Assembly: GCF_017316025.1 (NCBI RefSeq)
Contig: NZ_JAFLVT010000008.1
Coordinates: 186,001 to 250,000, forward strand
Direction: 5' to 3'
Source of the DNA: Candidatus Enterococcus myersii
Lineage (GTDB): Bacteria; Bacillota; Bacilli; Lactobacillales; Enterococcaceae
Length of the DNA: 64,000 nucleotides
Part shown: positions 44,646 through 52,494 of the stretch, piece after piece
Layout: every line of letters begins with the position of its first letter
Numbering within the stretch: the stretch's first letter is position 1
Notes under the pieces: model-generated
Databases searched by the model: none
Seen by the model: the letters and a program-made list of their open reading frames with translations, nothing else
Told to the model about the DNA's origin: nothing
Program-made: the position numbers and the translations under genes

Positions 44646-45977
44646 CTAAGTAGCTCCTTCTCTAAGAATAAGTATTTGTTTGAATTCTTTGTTTTCAATC
44701 ACTGTATCAATAGTTGCACGATTATACTTTCCTAAGATTTCCCTTACGTTAGATAAACCTGTACCACGTTCAATCCCTTTTGTTGAAAAACCGGTATCAA
44801 ATATTCTCTCGACGGATACTGTGACGTCTTCCGATTTTGAATTACAAATTACTGTCACTAATTGCATGTGCTCTACAAAAAGTGCAATTTTAAGTTGTTT
44901 GGTTTCACTTTGTTCTGCTGCTTCAATAGCGTTGTCAAGAAGGATTGACAAAATTCTTACATAGTCTAATGTTTCAATGATAAATGTGACAATCGGTTTT
45001 TTTATTTCCAGACTTACATGTATATCTTTTTGTTCTGCAGACATTAACTTTGCGGATAACACACTTTTTACAGCGATATTTGAAACATACGATAATTCTG
45101 TAATGCCATAACTTGATTTATTTAAATCAATATTGGCTTGTACCAAGACATCTTCATAAACTTGCTTAATTTGTTCAATTTCGCCTGTACTAATACTTTC
45201 TCCAAGGCTACTCAAAATATTCCCGAAATCATGTCGAAAGCCTCGAATTTGTTGGTATAATTGCTCAATTTCTTGTGTATACCGTGTAAGCTGTGCATAT
45301 TGCTCTTCTTTAATCATTTGAACTTCTCTTTGCAAAAAATTCTTCGCCTGCAAAGATAAAAATAACAACAAACTAATAAATAAGAAGATGTAAACAAAAA
45401 AGATATATTTGGTGTATCCATGTAAAGAATTAGAGTTAGGGGATTGGCGTTCAAGAGAATATGGAATTAAAAATAGGAACAAGCCAAATGTAAGAGCGAC
45501 GATAGAAGGAATGATGATTTTATTTCTTACATAAGGATCGCGACTTTTTAGAATAGAAAAATCAATTTTCATGATACGCACGATTCCAACATGAATAACT
45601 ACCGACCCAATCACACTCCATAAAACCCAACTAATCTCGCTGTCATTAACAAATGAAACCTTTGGTACCGTATACAAAAATAGTGTCATTAAGTTTGTTA
45701 ACAACAGTGGGATGAACACTGAATAAATTGAGATAAAGTAAATCAATGAGTATGGTAAATGTTCCCTTTTCTTCCATTCATAAATAAAGAAAAAAGGAAA
45801 ATTTATAAGAAACCAATAGTAATTGTTGAACATCCATCCGCCAAGTAAAGAAACCAAAACTGACGCTATCCACCAACCGACCTTTTTCTCATGGTCATCT
45901 GCAACTTGATTATGAATAATCCAAGTAGGAATTAATTGGGCAATTAAAATGAGCAAAACTAATAAAAAATCAATCAT
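44646..45977 (-). CDS. GHKL histidine kinase, peptide-pheromone receptor (AgrC/ComD type)
   Basis: The 443-aa kinase has about six membrane helices (residues 1-215), a dimerisation/H-box QIRGFRHDFGNILSSL with the phosphorylated His, and a GHKL ATPase domain (ILLDNAIEAAEQSE N-box, GTGLSNVREIL G-box). This is the class-10 kinase layout that senses secreted peptides. Its natural ligand is likely the 37-aa double-glycine peptide encoded at 46897-47010. ATG 45977 follows GAGGTG; a GTG three codons earlier is possible. Confidence 0.88.
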   Translation of the reverse strand: MIDFLLVLLILIAQLIPTWIIHNQVADDHEKKVGWWIASVLVSLLGGWMFNNYYWFLINFPFFFIYEWKKREHLPYSLIYFISIYSVFIPLLLTNLMTLFLYTVPKVSFVNDSEISWVLWSVIGSVVIHVGIVRIMKIDFSILKSRDPYVRNKIIIPSIVALTFGLFLFLIPYSLERQSPNSNSLHGYTKYIFFVYIFLFISLLLFLSLQAKNFLQREVQMIKEEQYAQLTRYTQEIEQLYQQIRGFRHDFGNILSSLGESISTGEIEQIKQVYEDVLVQANIDLNKSSYGITELSYVSNIAVKSVLSAKLMSAEQKDIHVSLEIKKPIVTFIIETLDYVRILSILLDNAIEAAEQSETKQLKIALFVEHMQLVTVICNSKSEDVTVSVERIFDTGFSTKGIERGTGLSNVREILGKYNRATIDTVIENKEFKQILILREGAT

Positions 45978-46034
45978 GAAATGCACCTCATTTTTTGGAG
46001 AGTTGTTTTCAATTTTACCATCGAATCTTTTTTG

Positions 46035-46358
46035 TTACAACGCTTTCCAAGCCTGTAGAATCTCTTTATAGCGGCTGCGAGAACAAACAACAGCTGGAAT
46101 GCCAGGACTATGAAAATGAATCTGTGATAGTTTCTGTTCAATCCGTTCTATCTGGTCAATATTCACTATGACTGATTTATTACAGAACATTAACTTGTTG
46201 CTCCTTTTTTCAATATGATGAAGAGAATCATATATGAAATAATCATCAGTATCAGTTGTTACTTGAAGTAAGTGTGGCTGTCGAGTGGTCGAAATATATA
46301 TAACTTGTTCTATGGGGACCTTGATCCATGATCCCTTATCTTTAAGTAAAATATTCAT
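46035..46358 (-). CDS. Stand-alone LytTR DNA-binding protein
   Basis: The 107-aa protein is only a LytTR domain: VPIEQVIYISTTRQPHLLQV, then IEKRSNKLMFCNKSVIVNIDQIERIEQ, aligning with the C-terminal half of the regulator at 43889. There is no receiver domain. ATG 46358 has GAAAGGAAAA upstream; the longer frame with a hydrophobic N-terminus would start inside the promoter region. It is first in the kinase/regulator operon and divergent from the receiver-like protein at 46474. Confidence 0.75.
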   Translation of the reverse strand: MNILLKDKGSWIKVPIEQVIYISTTRQPHLLQVTTDTDDYFIYDSLHHIEKRSNKLMFCNKSVIVNIDQIERIEQKLSQIHFHSPGIPAVVCSRSRYKEILQAWKAL

Positions 46359-46388
46359 TTGGTATTTTCCTTTCAAGAGTGATACATA

Positions 46389-46399
46389 CCCGTTCAGGA
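46389..46399. promoter_or_regulatory. Operator half-site between the two atypical regulators
   Basis: CCCGTTCAGGA here equals the core of both arms of the 20-bp inverted repeat at 50625-50691 and fits the LytTR consensus around GTT. It lies in the 115-bp divergent promoter region. Confidence 0.6.
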
Positions 46400-46473
46400 T
46401 AATAAGATTGAATACAGTAATCGGGTATACTACAATTTTTGTAAACGAAACGAGGGTGGCGAAGGTGGAAAAC

Positions 46474-46854
46474 ATGCAAATCTATTTTATCGGAAAGAAA
46501 ACAGTGATGAACAAGATCAAGAATTACTTACCATACTTGAATATTCCAATCATTCATCTTAAGGATCAAGCTGATTTTTTTAATCTCAATACAAGTCACA
46601 CCAACATCTACATTATTTGGAAAAAAATATTTCAGACTCAAAGTGATGTTAGAAAACAGTGTAAGAAAATACGATCATTAGATAGGAGCGGAGAAATTAT
46701 CGTTCTTTCTACAAAACACTCTAATGAAGAAGCGATAAAATTATATGAAACGCAAGCAAAAATACTTGCTGCTATTTCATTAAATAAATCCTTAGATTGT
46801 GTTTTTGACGAACTATATGATGCTATTCAGTATATTGTGAAAAAAGAAATCTAA
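46474..46854 (+). CDS. Receiver-like protein without phospho-acceptor
   Basis: The 126-aa protein aligns without gaps to the receiver domain of the regulator at 43889 across YIIW...CKKIRSLDRSGEIIVLSTKHS (there YFLD...AKKIRALDRFATIVFVTTHS). The Asp that is phosphorylated is Trp49, and the conserved Lys of the receiver (FLAKD) is also absent. ATG 46474 has AAGGTGG seven bases upstream; a GTG three codons earlier is possible. It is a pseudo-receiver, perhaps an interaction partner of the stand-alone LytTR protein or the response regulator. Confidence 0.65.
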   Translation: MQIYFIGKKTVMNKIKNYLPYLNIPIIHLKDQADFFNLNTSHTNIYIIWKKIFQTQSDVRKQCKKIRSLDRSGEIIVLSTKHSNEEAIKLYETQAKILAAISLNKSLDCVFDELYDAIQYIVKKEI

Positions 46855-46857
46855 AAC

Positions 46858-46892
46858 ACCGCCACTTTAAAATATTCTATTAAAGTGGCGGT
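46858..46892. terminator. Bidirectional terminator
   Basis: ACCGCCACTTTAA (46858-46870) and TTAAAGTGGCGGT (46880-46892) lie between the receiver-like gene and the converging peptide gene. Confidence 0.85.
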
Positions 46893-46896
46893 ATCT

Positions 46897-47010
46897 TTAC
46901 GGCTTTTTCGGTCCGAAGACTCCTAAAAACCAATTTATCCCTCCTTTGCCTCCGCCAACCGTCTCGTTCATCTCTGCCTCAGTTAATTCTACATACTCAA
47001 ACGTTTTCAT
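46897..47010 (-). CDS. 37-aa double-glycine pheromone/bacteriocin-like peptide precursor
   Basis: ATG 47010 with GGAGGG upstream opens a 37-codon frame. The leader MKTFEYVELTEAEMNETVGG has the L-E-M-V-GG spacing cut by C39 peptidases; the product would be GKGGINWFLGVFGPKKP, 17 residues, basic and amphipathic with a Trp-Phe-Leu core. It lies 14 bp after the HlyD-like gene and ends at a terminator, so it is the last gene of the exporter operon. Its small size and its position near a class-10 kinase make it the likely inducing peptide; a bacteriocin role cannot be excluded. Confidence 0.8.
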   Translation of the reverse strand: MKTFEYVELTEAEMNETVGGGKGGINWFLGVFGPKKP

Positions 47011-47024
47011 AAAAAATCCCTCCA

Positions 47025-48386
47025 TTAATTTTTATTAAAAAGCTTATCTTTGTAGTAATCAAAGTAAGTCTTTTTTCCTGTGATAATCGTGAAATTTCCT
47101 TGTAACCCATAGCGAATATCCGCTTGATTGTTTTTTGAAATGATTGTTTTTGCAGTAACTTTAAAATAATTACCACGTTCAGTTTTTTCCGGTGATGCTC
47201 CAATCTTCGTTATTTGACAAGCTAGTTCAAACGATTCCGCATTTTCTTTCTTTGAGGTAAATCGGATTTTATCTTCTTTATGAATTGATGCAATATCCTG
47301 TGAATCCACGTATGCAACCAGATTTACTGATTCACCTAATTGTATAGTAGGATAAACTTGCGCAATTGTTGTTCCTTCACCGATATAGTTTTTTCCTTTG
47401 ACCTCTTCATTTAGATGGATAATACCTTCTGATGAAGAGGTGATAGTATTACGTTTGTCTAACTCTTTTTGTAAGGTCAAATTTGATTCTAATTCAGCTA
47501 TTTTCGTATTAACTGTTGTCAATTCTTTGTCTGCCGATAATAGTTGTTGAGACTTCAAAGAAGCTAATTGTTCGTCTAGGGTAGAGGACTGTTGAATATA
47601 CGCCCCTGCACCTGCTCGTTGTGCCTGATAGCTTGAAATAGTGGTGTTTAGTTGATCGATTGTTGTTTGGATTTCAGCTAGAATCTGCTTCTTTACCCCT
47701 TTATTTTCTACTACATCTTTTATCTGTTGACGATATGAATCAAAAATGGGATACAGCTCGCTATTTTTATCAAAGGTAGTATTTCCATTCTGGATCGCCT
47801 GAGCCAATGTAGAATAGCCAGATACTTTATCCTGAGTCTGTTGTATTTCATTATCTATTGCTGCTTTTGTCGTTGCGATTGCTTCATTTTGACTGTTAAT
47901 ATCGGCATTTTCTTTCTCGTTGCTTTCTATCAGTGCTTGCCTTTGAGAAAAGTAATCTGCCAAAATTTGAGAATAACCGTATTTATCATTCTCTGGAAAA
48001 GTAGATTTCTCTTGTTCGATTCCATCCTTTAGCAATTCCAACTGTTTTTTCTGATGGGTATTTTCTGATAGCTGTTCTTGTAAATAATTCAATTGCTCTT
48101 TTGTTGTCTCATCTTTATAGCGGACTAATATATCACCTACGTGTATCAGCTGGTTTTCTTCTAAGTTTGTTTCAACAATTTCATTACTGGTAGTCGATTG
48201 AATCTCTGAGATAATTTTTACAGGTTGAATCTCACCAACAGTTTTTATGGTCATTTCTCTTTTTCCATAGAAACAAAAGCTACCTAGTAATAGCACAAGC
48301 AAGAAAATAGGAAGAATAACCATTGTAGAAAAATTGTTGTATCGTCGTGTGTAAAACTCACTGCTTTCAAATAATCGCTTATCCAT
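47025..48386 (-). CDS. Bacteriocin secretion accessory protein (HlyD/MesE/ComB type)
   Basis: The 453-aa membrane-fusion-type protein has one N-terminal membrane helix (MVILPIFLLVLLLGSFCFY), a lipoyl-like half motif (VGEIQPVKIISEIQS), a long coiled-coil hairpin (about 100-300) and a β-barrel C-terminus (VNLVAYVDSQDIASI). It forms the export channel with the C39 ABC transporter encoded 14 bp upstream. AAAGGAGGGA precedes the ATG. Confidence 0.9.
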   Translation of the reverse strand: MDKRLFESSEFYTRRYNNFSTMVILPIFLLVLLLGSFCFYGKREMTIKTVGEIQPVKIISEIQSTTSNEIVETNLEENQLIHVGDILVRYKDETTKEQLNYLQEQLSENTHQKKQLELLKDGIEQEKSTFPENDKYGYSQILADYFSQRQALIESNEKENADINSQNEAIATTKAAIDNEIQQTQDKVSGYSTLAQAIQNGNTTFDKNSELYPIFDSYRQQIKDVVENKGVKKQILAEIQTTIDQLNTTISSYQAQRAGAGAYIQQSSTLDEQLASLKSQQLLSADKELTTVNTKIAELESNLTLQKELDKRNTITSSSEGIIHLNEEVKGKNYIGEGTTIAQVYPTIQLGESVNLVAYVDSQDIASIHKEDKIRFTSKKENAESFELACQITKIGASPEKTERGNYFKVTAKTIISKNNQADIRYGLQGNFTIITGKKTYFDYYKDKLFNKN

Positions 48387-48400
48387 CGGCTATCCCTCCT

Positions 48401-50548
48401 TTAGGTATTACATAATTGATGATAGAACCCTCTCTTTTCAAGGAGTTCTTTATGATTTCCTGTTTCAATCATTTTACCTTGTTCTAAAACAATGATCTTT
48501 TCAGTCCGTTCAGCGATTGTGAGCCTATGAGCAATAAAGATGATCGTTTTATCAGGTAAGGCTAATAAATTATCAATAATTTTCTTCTCCGTTAGAATAT
48601 CTAAACTACTTGTTGCTTCATCCAAAATCATAATTGGACTTTCCGACAGTAATGCTCTAGCAAGTGCAATTCGTTGCTTCTGACCACCAGAAATACCAAT
48701 TCCATCAGAGGTTAACTCAGTTTGATAGTTCATTGGCATTTGTTCAATGTCTTTTCGTATCTCTGCAATTTCAACCGCTTGTATAATTTCTTCTTGCGTC
48801 ACACCTTCTTTAGCTCCAAGCAAGATGTTTTCCAGAATTGTGCCGCTGAATACATAGGGTTGTTGCGGTAAGTAATTAATATGCTTTCTTAGCAGACTTT
48901 TATCTATCTGTTTGATATTTGTTCCGTTAAGCTTTATTTCACCTTCCGTCACATCGTAGAAATTGACCAATAATTTTGCCAACGTTGTTTTACCTGATCC
49001 ACTCACACCTACAAAGCTAATTTTTGAACCAACTTGTACGGTTAAATTGATATTGGACAATGTATTGCGACCAAAGCCATACTTATACGAGACGTTTTCA
49101 ATTGTAAGATCACCGTCTAAAAGCATGGCGTCTTGAACAGCTTTCTTTTCTTCAAATTCAGATTCCACAAGATACACTTCATTCAATCGAGTATTAGCCA
49201 CCTTTGCGGCTTGAAGTTTTGTCTGCAAATTAATGATATTTTCAAGTGGATTCGTGAAGTACGTCAATAAAGTATTGTAGGTAATCAGTTGCCCAATAGT
49301 AATCTTTCCATCCATAACAAGGTGGGCGCCCACCCACAGAATGACAATGTTTAAGATAAGTTGAGCGCCTTGCTTTATTGCCGTTTGAACAGCCTGTGCG
49401 GTATTGTATTTAAATGATTTCGTCAAATAGTCTACAAATTCTCGATCAATTTTTTGATAGCGTGTCGATTCACTGGTTAACGATTTGATTGTTTCAATAC
49501 CATTTATATCCTCAATAATTGATGAACTTAAAATTGAATTTGCTTCCATCACTTGATGATTCATCCGTTCAAACGGTTTAATGTAAATAAAAATGATAAG
49601 AACGTAAATTGGGATAGAAAGAAGCGTTAATAAAAATAGCTGAAAGTTTTGCATTAGTAGAATTGAAGAAACAATCAATACAATGGATACATCTAAAAAA
49701 AGTGACACAATAGTACTTGCTAAAGCATCAATAATCGAATTTGCATCTGTAAAACGAGAAATAATTTCGCCTGTTCTTCTAGTAGAGAAAAAAGACATGG
49801 GTAATTCAAAAATATGACGAATATAGGAAAGAATAACATCAATAGATAGACGTTGTCCCATGACATTCAGTAGGTACGTCTGAGCGAAACTGAGTATTTT
49901 TTGAACGATATACGCAGCGATTAGACCTAATGAAATAATTCCTAATGTAGACTTCATCTGATCTGGAATATAGGTGTCAATCAATCCTTGCATGTAGTAC
50001 GAACCGACAATGTTAATCAGAGTTACTAGAAGTGCAGCAATAATGATATTTCGAATCAGACTCCTCTGTTTCAACAAGAGTGGAACAAAATTTAAGAGTC
50101 CATTACTTTTATCTTTTCGGGGAGTGTATTCAGGAGCAGGAGCAACAAAGATCGCTACCCCTGTCCATTCCTTACTAAATTGATCCTTACTTACTTTTTT
50201 TATTTTTATTGTCGGATCAGGATCACCAATAATTAAATGATTCTTCTTTGCACCGAAAATTGTGTAGTAGTGTAACAGTTTCTCGTCTTTTAATACATGG
50301 ACGATAAAAGGAAATGAAATATCGGAAATCTCAAACAGTGACATATCCGCCTTGATGGCTTTTGTTTCAAAACACAGAGCTTTTGCGGCTTCAATGATTC
50401 CCAGAGCGGTTGTACCTTCTGCACTGGTTTTCGCCAACTCCCTTAATCGAGCCAGTGACACTCGTGTACCATATCGCCTCAAGACCATAGACAAAGCCGC
50501 AACACCACAATCCCTCATATCGACTTGTGCAACATATGGATATCCCAT
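48401..50548 (-). CDS. C39-peptidase ABC exporter for double-glycine peptides
   Basis: The 715-aa protein has an N-terminal C39 cysteine peptidase (QVDMRDCGVAALSMVL with Cys, HYTIFG with His, GDPDP with Asp), a six-helix ABC membrane domain (about 165-450) and an ATPase domain (GVSGSGKTTLAK Walker A, ISGGQKQRIALARALL signature, IMILDEATSSLD Walker B). It removes the leader at Gly-Gly and exports the product. ATG 50548 is eight bases after GGAGG; ATG 50554 is too close. It heads the minus-strand operon exporter-HlyD-peptide. Confidence 0.93.
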   Translation of the reverse strand: MGYPYVAQVDMRDCGVAALSMVLRRYGTRVSLARLRELAKTSAEGTTALGIIEAAKALCFETKAIKADMSLFEISDISFPFIVHVLKDEKLLHYYTIFGAKKNHLIIGDPDPTIKIKKVSKDQFSKEWTGVAIFVAPAPEYTPRKDKSNGLLNFVPLLLKQRSLIRNIIIAALLVTLINIVGSYYMQGLIDTYIPDQMKSTLGIISLGLIAAYIVQKILSFAQTYLLNVMGQRLSIDVILSYIRHIFELPMSFFSTRRTGEIISRFTDANSIIDALASTIVSLFLDVSIVLIVSSILLMQNFQLFLLTLLSIPIYVLIIFIYIKPFERMNHQVMEANSILSSSIIEDINGIETIKSLTSESTRYQKIDREFVDYLTKSFKYNTAQAVQTAIKQGAQLILNIVILWVGAHLVMDGKITIGQLITYNTLLTYFTNPLENIINLQTKLQAAKVANTRLNEVYLVESEFEEKKAVQDAMLLDGDLTIENVSYKYGFGRNTLSNINLTVQVGSKISFVGVSGSGKTTLAKLLVNFYDVTEGEIKLNGTNIKQIDKSLLRKHINYLPQQPYVFSGTILENILLGAKEGVTQEEIIQAVEIAEIRKDIEQMPMNYQTELTSDGIGISGGQKQRIALARALLSESPIMILDEATSSLDILTEKKIIDNLLALPDKTIIFIAHRLTIAERTEKIIVLEQGKMIETGNHKELLEKRGFYHQLCNT

Positions 50549-50624
50549 CTTCATAGCCTCCAATACTTTTTTCTAATTATTCCCCAAAAGAAGTAAAAGA
50601 AAAAGCCGATTATCATAATCAGAC

Positions 50625-50691
50625 ATTTTGCATTCCTGAACGGGCAAAAAATCACCTTAACAAAACTACTTCCCGTTCAGGAATGCAAAAT
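50625..50691. promoter_or_regulatory. Divergent operator: perfect 20-bp inverted repeat
   Basis: ATTTTGCATTCCTGAACGGG (50625-50644) and its exact complement (50672-50691) are separated by 27 bp. It lies between the exporter operon (minus) and the bacteriocin operon (plus). The CCCGTTCAGGA core recurs at 46389. It fits a site for the LytTR regulator activating both directions. Confidence 0.72.
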
Positions 50692-50749
50692 ATCGTTTTA
50701 GGATATTGAGATTGTAGAAGTGAAAAGAGCATGGTAAGTTGAGAGCGTA

Positions 50750-50765
50750 ATAGTTGTGCAACTAT
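50750..50765. promoter_or_regulatory. Palindrome upstream of bacteriocin gene 1
   Basis: ATAGTTGTGCAACTAT, one mismatch from a perfect palindrome, 27 bp before the first precursor gene. The same motif occurs at 51320-51335. Confidence 0.5.
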
Positions 50766-50792
50766 AAAAAATACTTTAAGGAGAGATATATT

Positions 50793-51020
50793 ATGAATAT
50801 GAAAATGGAATTTGAAGAACTATCCCTGACCGAGCTAGAAGTAGTTAATGGTGGTGGAAAAAATTCTGGATTATGTTCTGCCGTTATTGGAGGAGCTGGG
50901 CTAGCTCATACAACACTGTATGGTATAGCAGCATCTGCCCTAGGCGTCACTGGCCCAGCAGGTTGGATAGTAGGCGCTGCTGTTGGCGGTGCATATTATG
51001 CGGGATCTTTACTTTGTTAA
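50793..51020 (+). CDS. Double-glycine class II bacteriocin precursor 1
   Basis: The 75-aa precursor has a leader with FEELSLTELEVVNGG; the mature part of ~54 residues starts GKNSGLCSAVIGGAG and ends AYYAGSLLC. It is Gly/Ala-rich with GxxxG-type helix motifs and has exactly two Cys, near the two ends. ATG 50793 has AAGGAGAG upstream (an earlier frame extension lacks one). It is the first gene after the inverted-repeat operator. Membrane-permeabilising activity is expected from family resemblance. Confidence 0.85.
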   Translation: MNMKMEFEELSLTELEVVNGGGKNSGLCSAVIGGAGLAHTTLYGIAASALGVTGPAGWIVGAAVGGAYYAGSLLC

Positions 51021-51285
51021 GCTAAAAATTAAACAATATTTTTTATCAACTTATCAATTCTTTCTATTTTTATTTTTCTCGTATTTACTTACAAATAAAT
51101 TTACTGTTGGTGTCAACACCTATTTATTAATATCGGTTTTTTTTATTGCTTACTCTGTTATTCTTGAATTCGTTATCAACAGGACTAAAAAAAATAGAAA
51201 GCTTAAGAGTCTATTGTGGGGATTTTGCTACTGTCCTCCAATGTTTGCGACAATAACTATTTTTATCCTAAATAACTATAAATAA
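50998..51285 (+). CDS. Small membrane protein, immunity candidate
   Basis: The 95-aa protein begins inside the end of the bacteriocin 1 gene (23-base overlap) and has three hydrophobic segments (FFLFLFFSYLL, YLLISVFFIAYSVILEFVI, MFATITIFIL) and basic loops. Size, topology and coupling fit bacteriocin immunity proteins. A TTG at 50983 is an alternative start. Confidence 0.65.
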   Translation: MRDLYFVKLKIKQYFLSTYQFFLFLFFSYLLTNKFTVGVNTYLLISVFFIAYSVILEFVINRTKKNRKLKSLLWGFCYCPPMFATITIFILNNYK

Positions 51286-51319
51286 TTGTTGTCACTCTTA
51301 ATAAAATAATAAGTTCATA

Positions 51320-51335
51320 ATAGTTGCGCAACTAT
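51320..51335. promoter_or_regulatory. Perfect palindrome, second copy
   Basis: ATAGTTGCGCAACTAT is a perfect 16-bp palindrome in the gap after the first immunity candidate, 83 bp before the next gene. It matches the copy at 50750 and may mark a second regulated unit. Confidence 0.5.
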
Positions 51336-51417
51336 TTGATTTTTTGCTTTAGACGTAGCTCAAATAACATTTTCTACAAGAAAGAGATAAAGTAGGCTGA
51401 TTAAAATACCATTACAG

Positions 51418-51609
51418 ATGAAAAGAAAGACAAGTATTATTTTGACATTCAATATTCTTTTTTTAATGGGAGTATTGAATATTGATGCTATGATTTCCAA
51501 TAATAGTTTTAATCATTTTAAGTTGATGTTAAATATTATTGGAATGATTTTATTATCTGTTGCCCTTGTCTTTTCTTTAAAAAAGGAAAAAAAGAATATA
51601 AATTACTAG
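51418..51609 (+). CDS. Small two-helix membrane protein, immunity candidate
   Basis: A 63-aa protein with two membrane helices (SIILTFNILFLMGVLNI and LMLNIIGMILLSVALVFSL) and a basic tail (KKEKKNINY). The ribosome site is weak. It lies 11 bp before bacteriocin gene 2 and fits an immunity or accessory role; there is no sequence match I recognise. Confidence 0.55.
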   Translation: MKRKTSIILTFNILFLMGVLNIDAMISNNSFNHFKLMLNIIGMILLSVALVFSLKKEKKNINY

Positions 51610-51620
51610 GAGGAATCTAC

Positions 51621-51866
51621 ATGGAAAACTTATCACATTTTGAAAACGTATCTTTTGAAGAGCTAAGCGTGATTGATGGAGGTGGATGCAGTTGGCAAGG
51701 AGCCGGAAATGCAGCTGTTTCCGGAGCTATTGGTGGTGCTATCGGCGGTGCGTTTGGCGGATCAGTAACATTACCTGTTGTTGGCACGGTAGCCGGATGG
51801 GCAGCTGGTGGAATCCTTGGTGGTGCAGGTGGTGCTGTCGCATATGGTGCTACTTGTTGGTGGTAA
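51621..51866 (+). CDS. Double-glycine class II bacteriocin precursor 2
   Basis: The 81-aa precursor has the leader MENLSHFENVSFEELSVIDG-G; the mature ~60 residues start GCSWQGAGNAAVSGAIGG and end AYGATCWW. It is very rich in Gly/Ala with repeated GxxxG, and again has one Cys near each end. Its leader is nearly the same as that of precursor 3, which suggests a two-peptide bacteriocin with that product. AGGAGG precedes the ATG. Confidence 0.87.
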   Translation: MENLSHFENVSFEELSVIDGGGCSWQGAGNAAVSGAIGGAIGGAFGGSVTLPVVGTVAGWAAGGILGGAGGAVAYGATCWW

Positions 51867-51870
51867 TTTG

Positions 51871-51990
51871 ATGAAGATGCTTGGGTATCTTCTGCTAGGT
51901 TTTTTCATAGGTTTACTAGTTACTTTTAAATCAAAAGCATCTTCAAAAAAAGAAACTTGCACTAAGAATGAAAAAAATAATAAACACTAG
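51871..51990 (+). CDS. 39-aa membrane peptide, immunity candidate
   Basis: ATG 51871, four bases past bacteriocin 2 and behind GGTGG, encodes one membrane helix (LGYLLLGFFIGLLVTF) and a Lys/Ser-rich tail with one Cys. Genes of this size directly after a class II precursor are commonly immunity proteins. Eleven bp separate it from precursor 3. Confidence 0.6.
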   Translation: MKMLGYLLLGFFIGLLVTFKSKASSKKETCTKNEKNNKH

Positions 51991-52001
51991 GAGGAATCTA
52001 T

Positions 52002-52217
52002 ATGGAAAACCTATCACATTTTGAAAACGTATCTTTTGAAGAATTAGAAATGGTTGAAGGTGGAGCAAATGCTTGTGAGTGGGGCGTAGGATTTGCAGGT
52101 TTTGCAATTGGCGGTATTTATTCCGCAGCTGCTACAGCAATCGGTGGTCCAGTTGCAGGATACTTGGTCGGTGCGGCAACAGCAGGAGCTTTCATCGAAA
52201 TTTCTTCCCATTGTTAA
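52002..52217 (+). CDS. Double-glycine class II bacteriocin precursor 3
   Basis: The 71-aa precursor has the leader MENLSHFENVSFEELEMVEG-G; the mature ~50 residues start ANACEWGVGFAGFAIGG and end FIEISSHC. It is Gly/Ala-rich with two Cys at the two ends. The first 15 leader residues are identical to precursor 2. AGGAGG lies upstream. It is the likely second peptide of a two-component bacteriocin. Confidence 0.87.
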   Translation: MENLSHFENVSFEELEMVEGGANACEWGVGFAGFAIGGIYSAAATAIGGPVAGYLVGAATAGAFIEISSHC

Positions 52218-52219
52218 GC

Positions 52220-52390
52220 ATGGAAGTAAAGAAGATATTTCAATTTTCCGGATCGTTCGTTGGAGCTTTAATTTTTGGCGGGATTGGTATACAAAATGGA
52301 GACGCCATTTTTATTACAGTTGGTGCTGTTTTCTTCATGGTCTTTTGCTACCTATCCTTGAAATATCCTGACTATCATAAAAAGAAATAA
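52220..52390 (+). CDS. 56-aa membrane protein, immunity candidate
   Basis: ATG 52220 lies two bases after precursor 3. The product has two hydrophobic segments (FVGALIFGGIGI and AIFITVGAVFFMVFCYLSL) and a basic tail (YPDYHKKK). Position and size fit an immunity protein for the preceding bacteriocin. Confidence 0.6.
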   Translation: MEVKKIFQFSGSFVGALIFGGIGIQNGDAIFITVGAVFFMVFCYLSLKYPDYHKKK

Positions 52391-52410
52391 GAGAACAGGA
52401 AGCATTATTA

Positions 52411-52494
52411 ATGCAGTATTTTAAATCTGATATGTACAGGGGTACTGGAGGATGCACAATGTGTGAATGTGACATTATGGAGGTTGCAGAATAA
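52411..52494 (+). CDS. 27-aa cysteine-containing peptide of unknown type
   Basis: ATG 52411 (AGGA upstream) encodes 27 residues: MQYFKSDMYRGTGG followed by CTMCECDIMEVAE. It has a Gly-Gly and a CxxCxC cluster but no hydrophobic mature part. Its stop overlaps the start of the next gene (TAATG), so translation of both is coupled. It may be a signalling peptide, an unusual bacteriocin or a metal-binding peptide; the assignment is open. Confidence 0.5.
   Translation: MQYFKSDMYRGTGGCTMCECDIMEVAE

Noticed and set aside
46285-46473. Longer N-terminus for the receiver-like protein
   Set aside because: It would run through the stand-alone LytTR gene and the promoter region; ATG 46474 has its own AAGGTGG.
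51686-51871. Cys/Trp/Arg-rich frame overlapping bacteriocin 2, resembling a defensin
   Set aside because: It is the shifted frame of the Gly-rich GGT/GGA codons, which gives Trp, Cys and Arg by composition.
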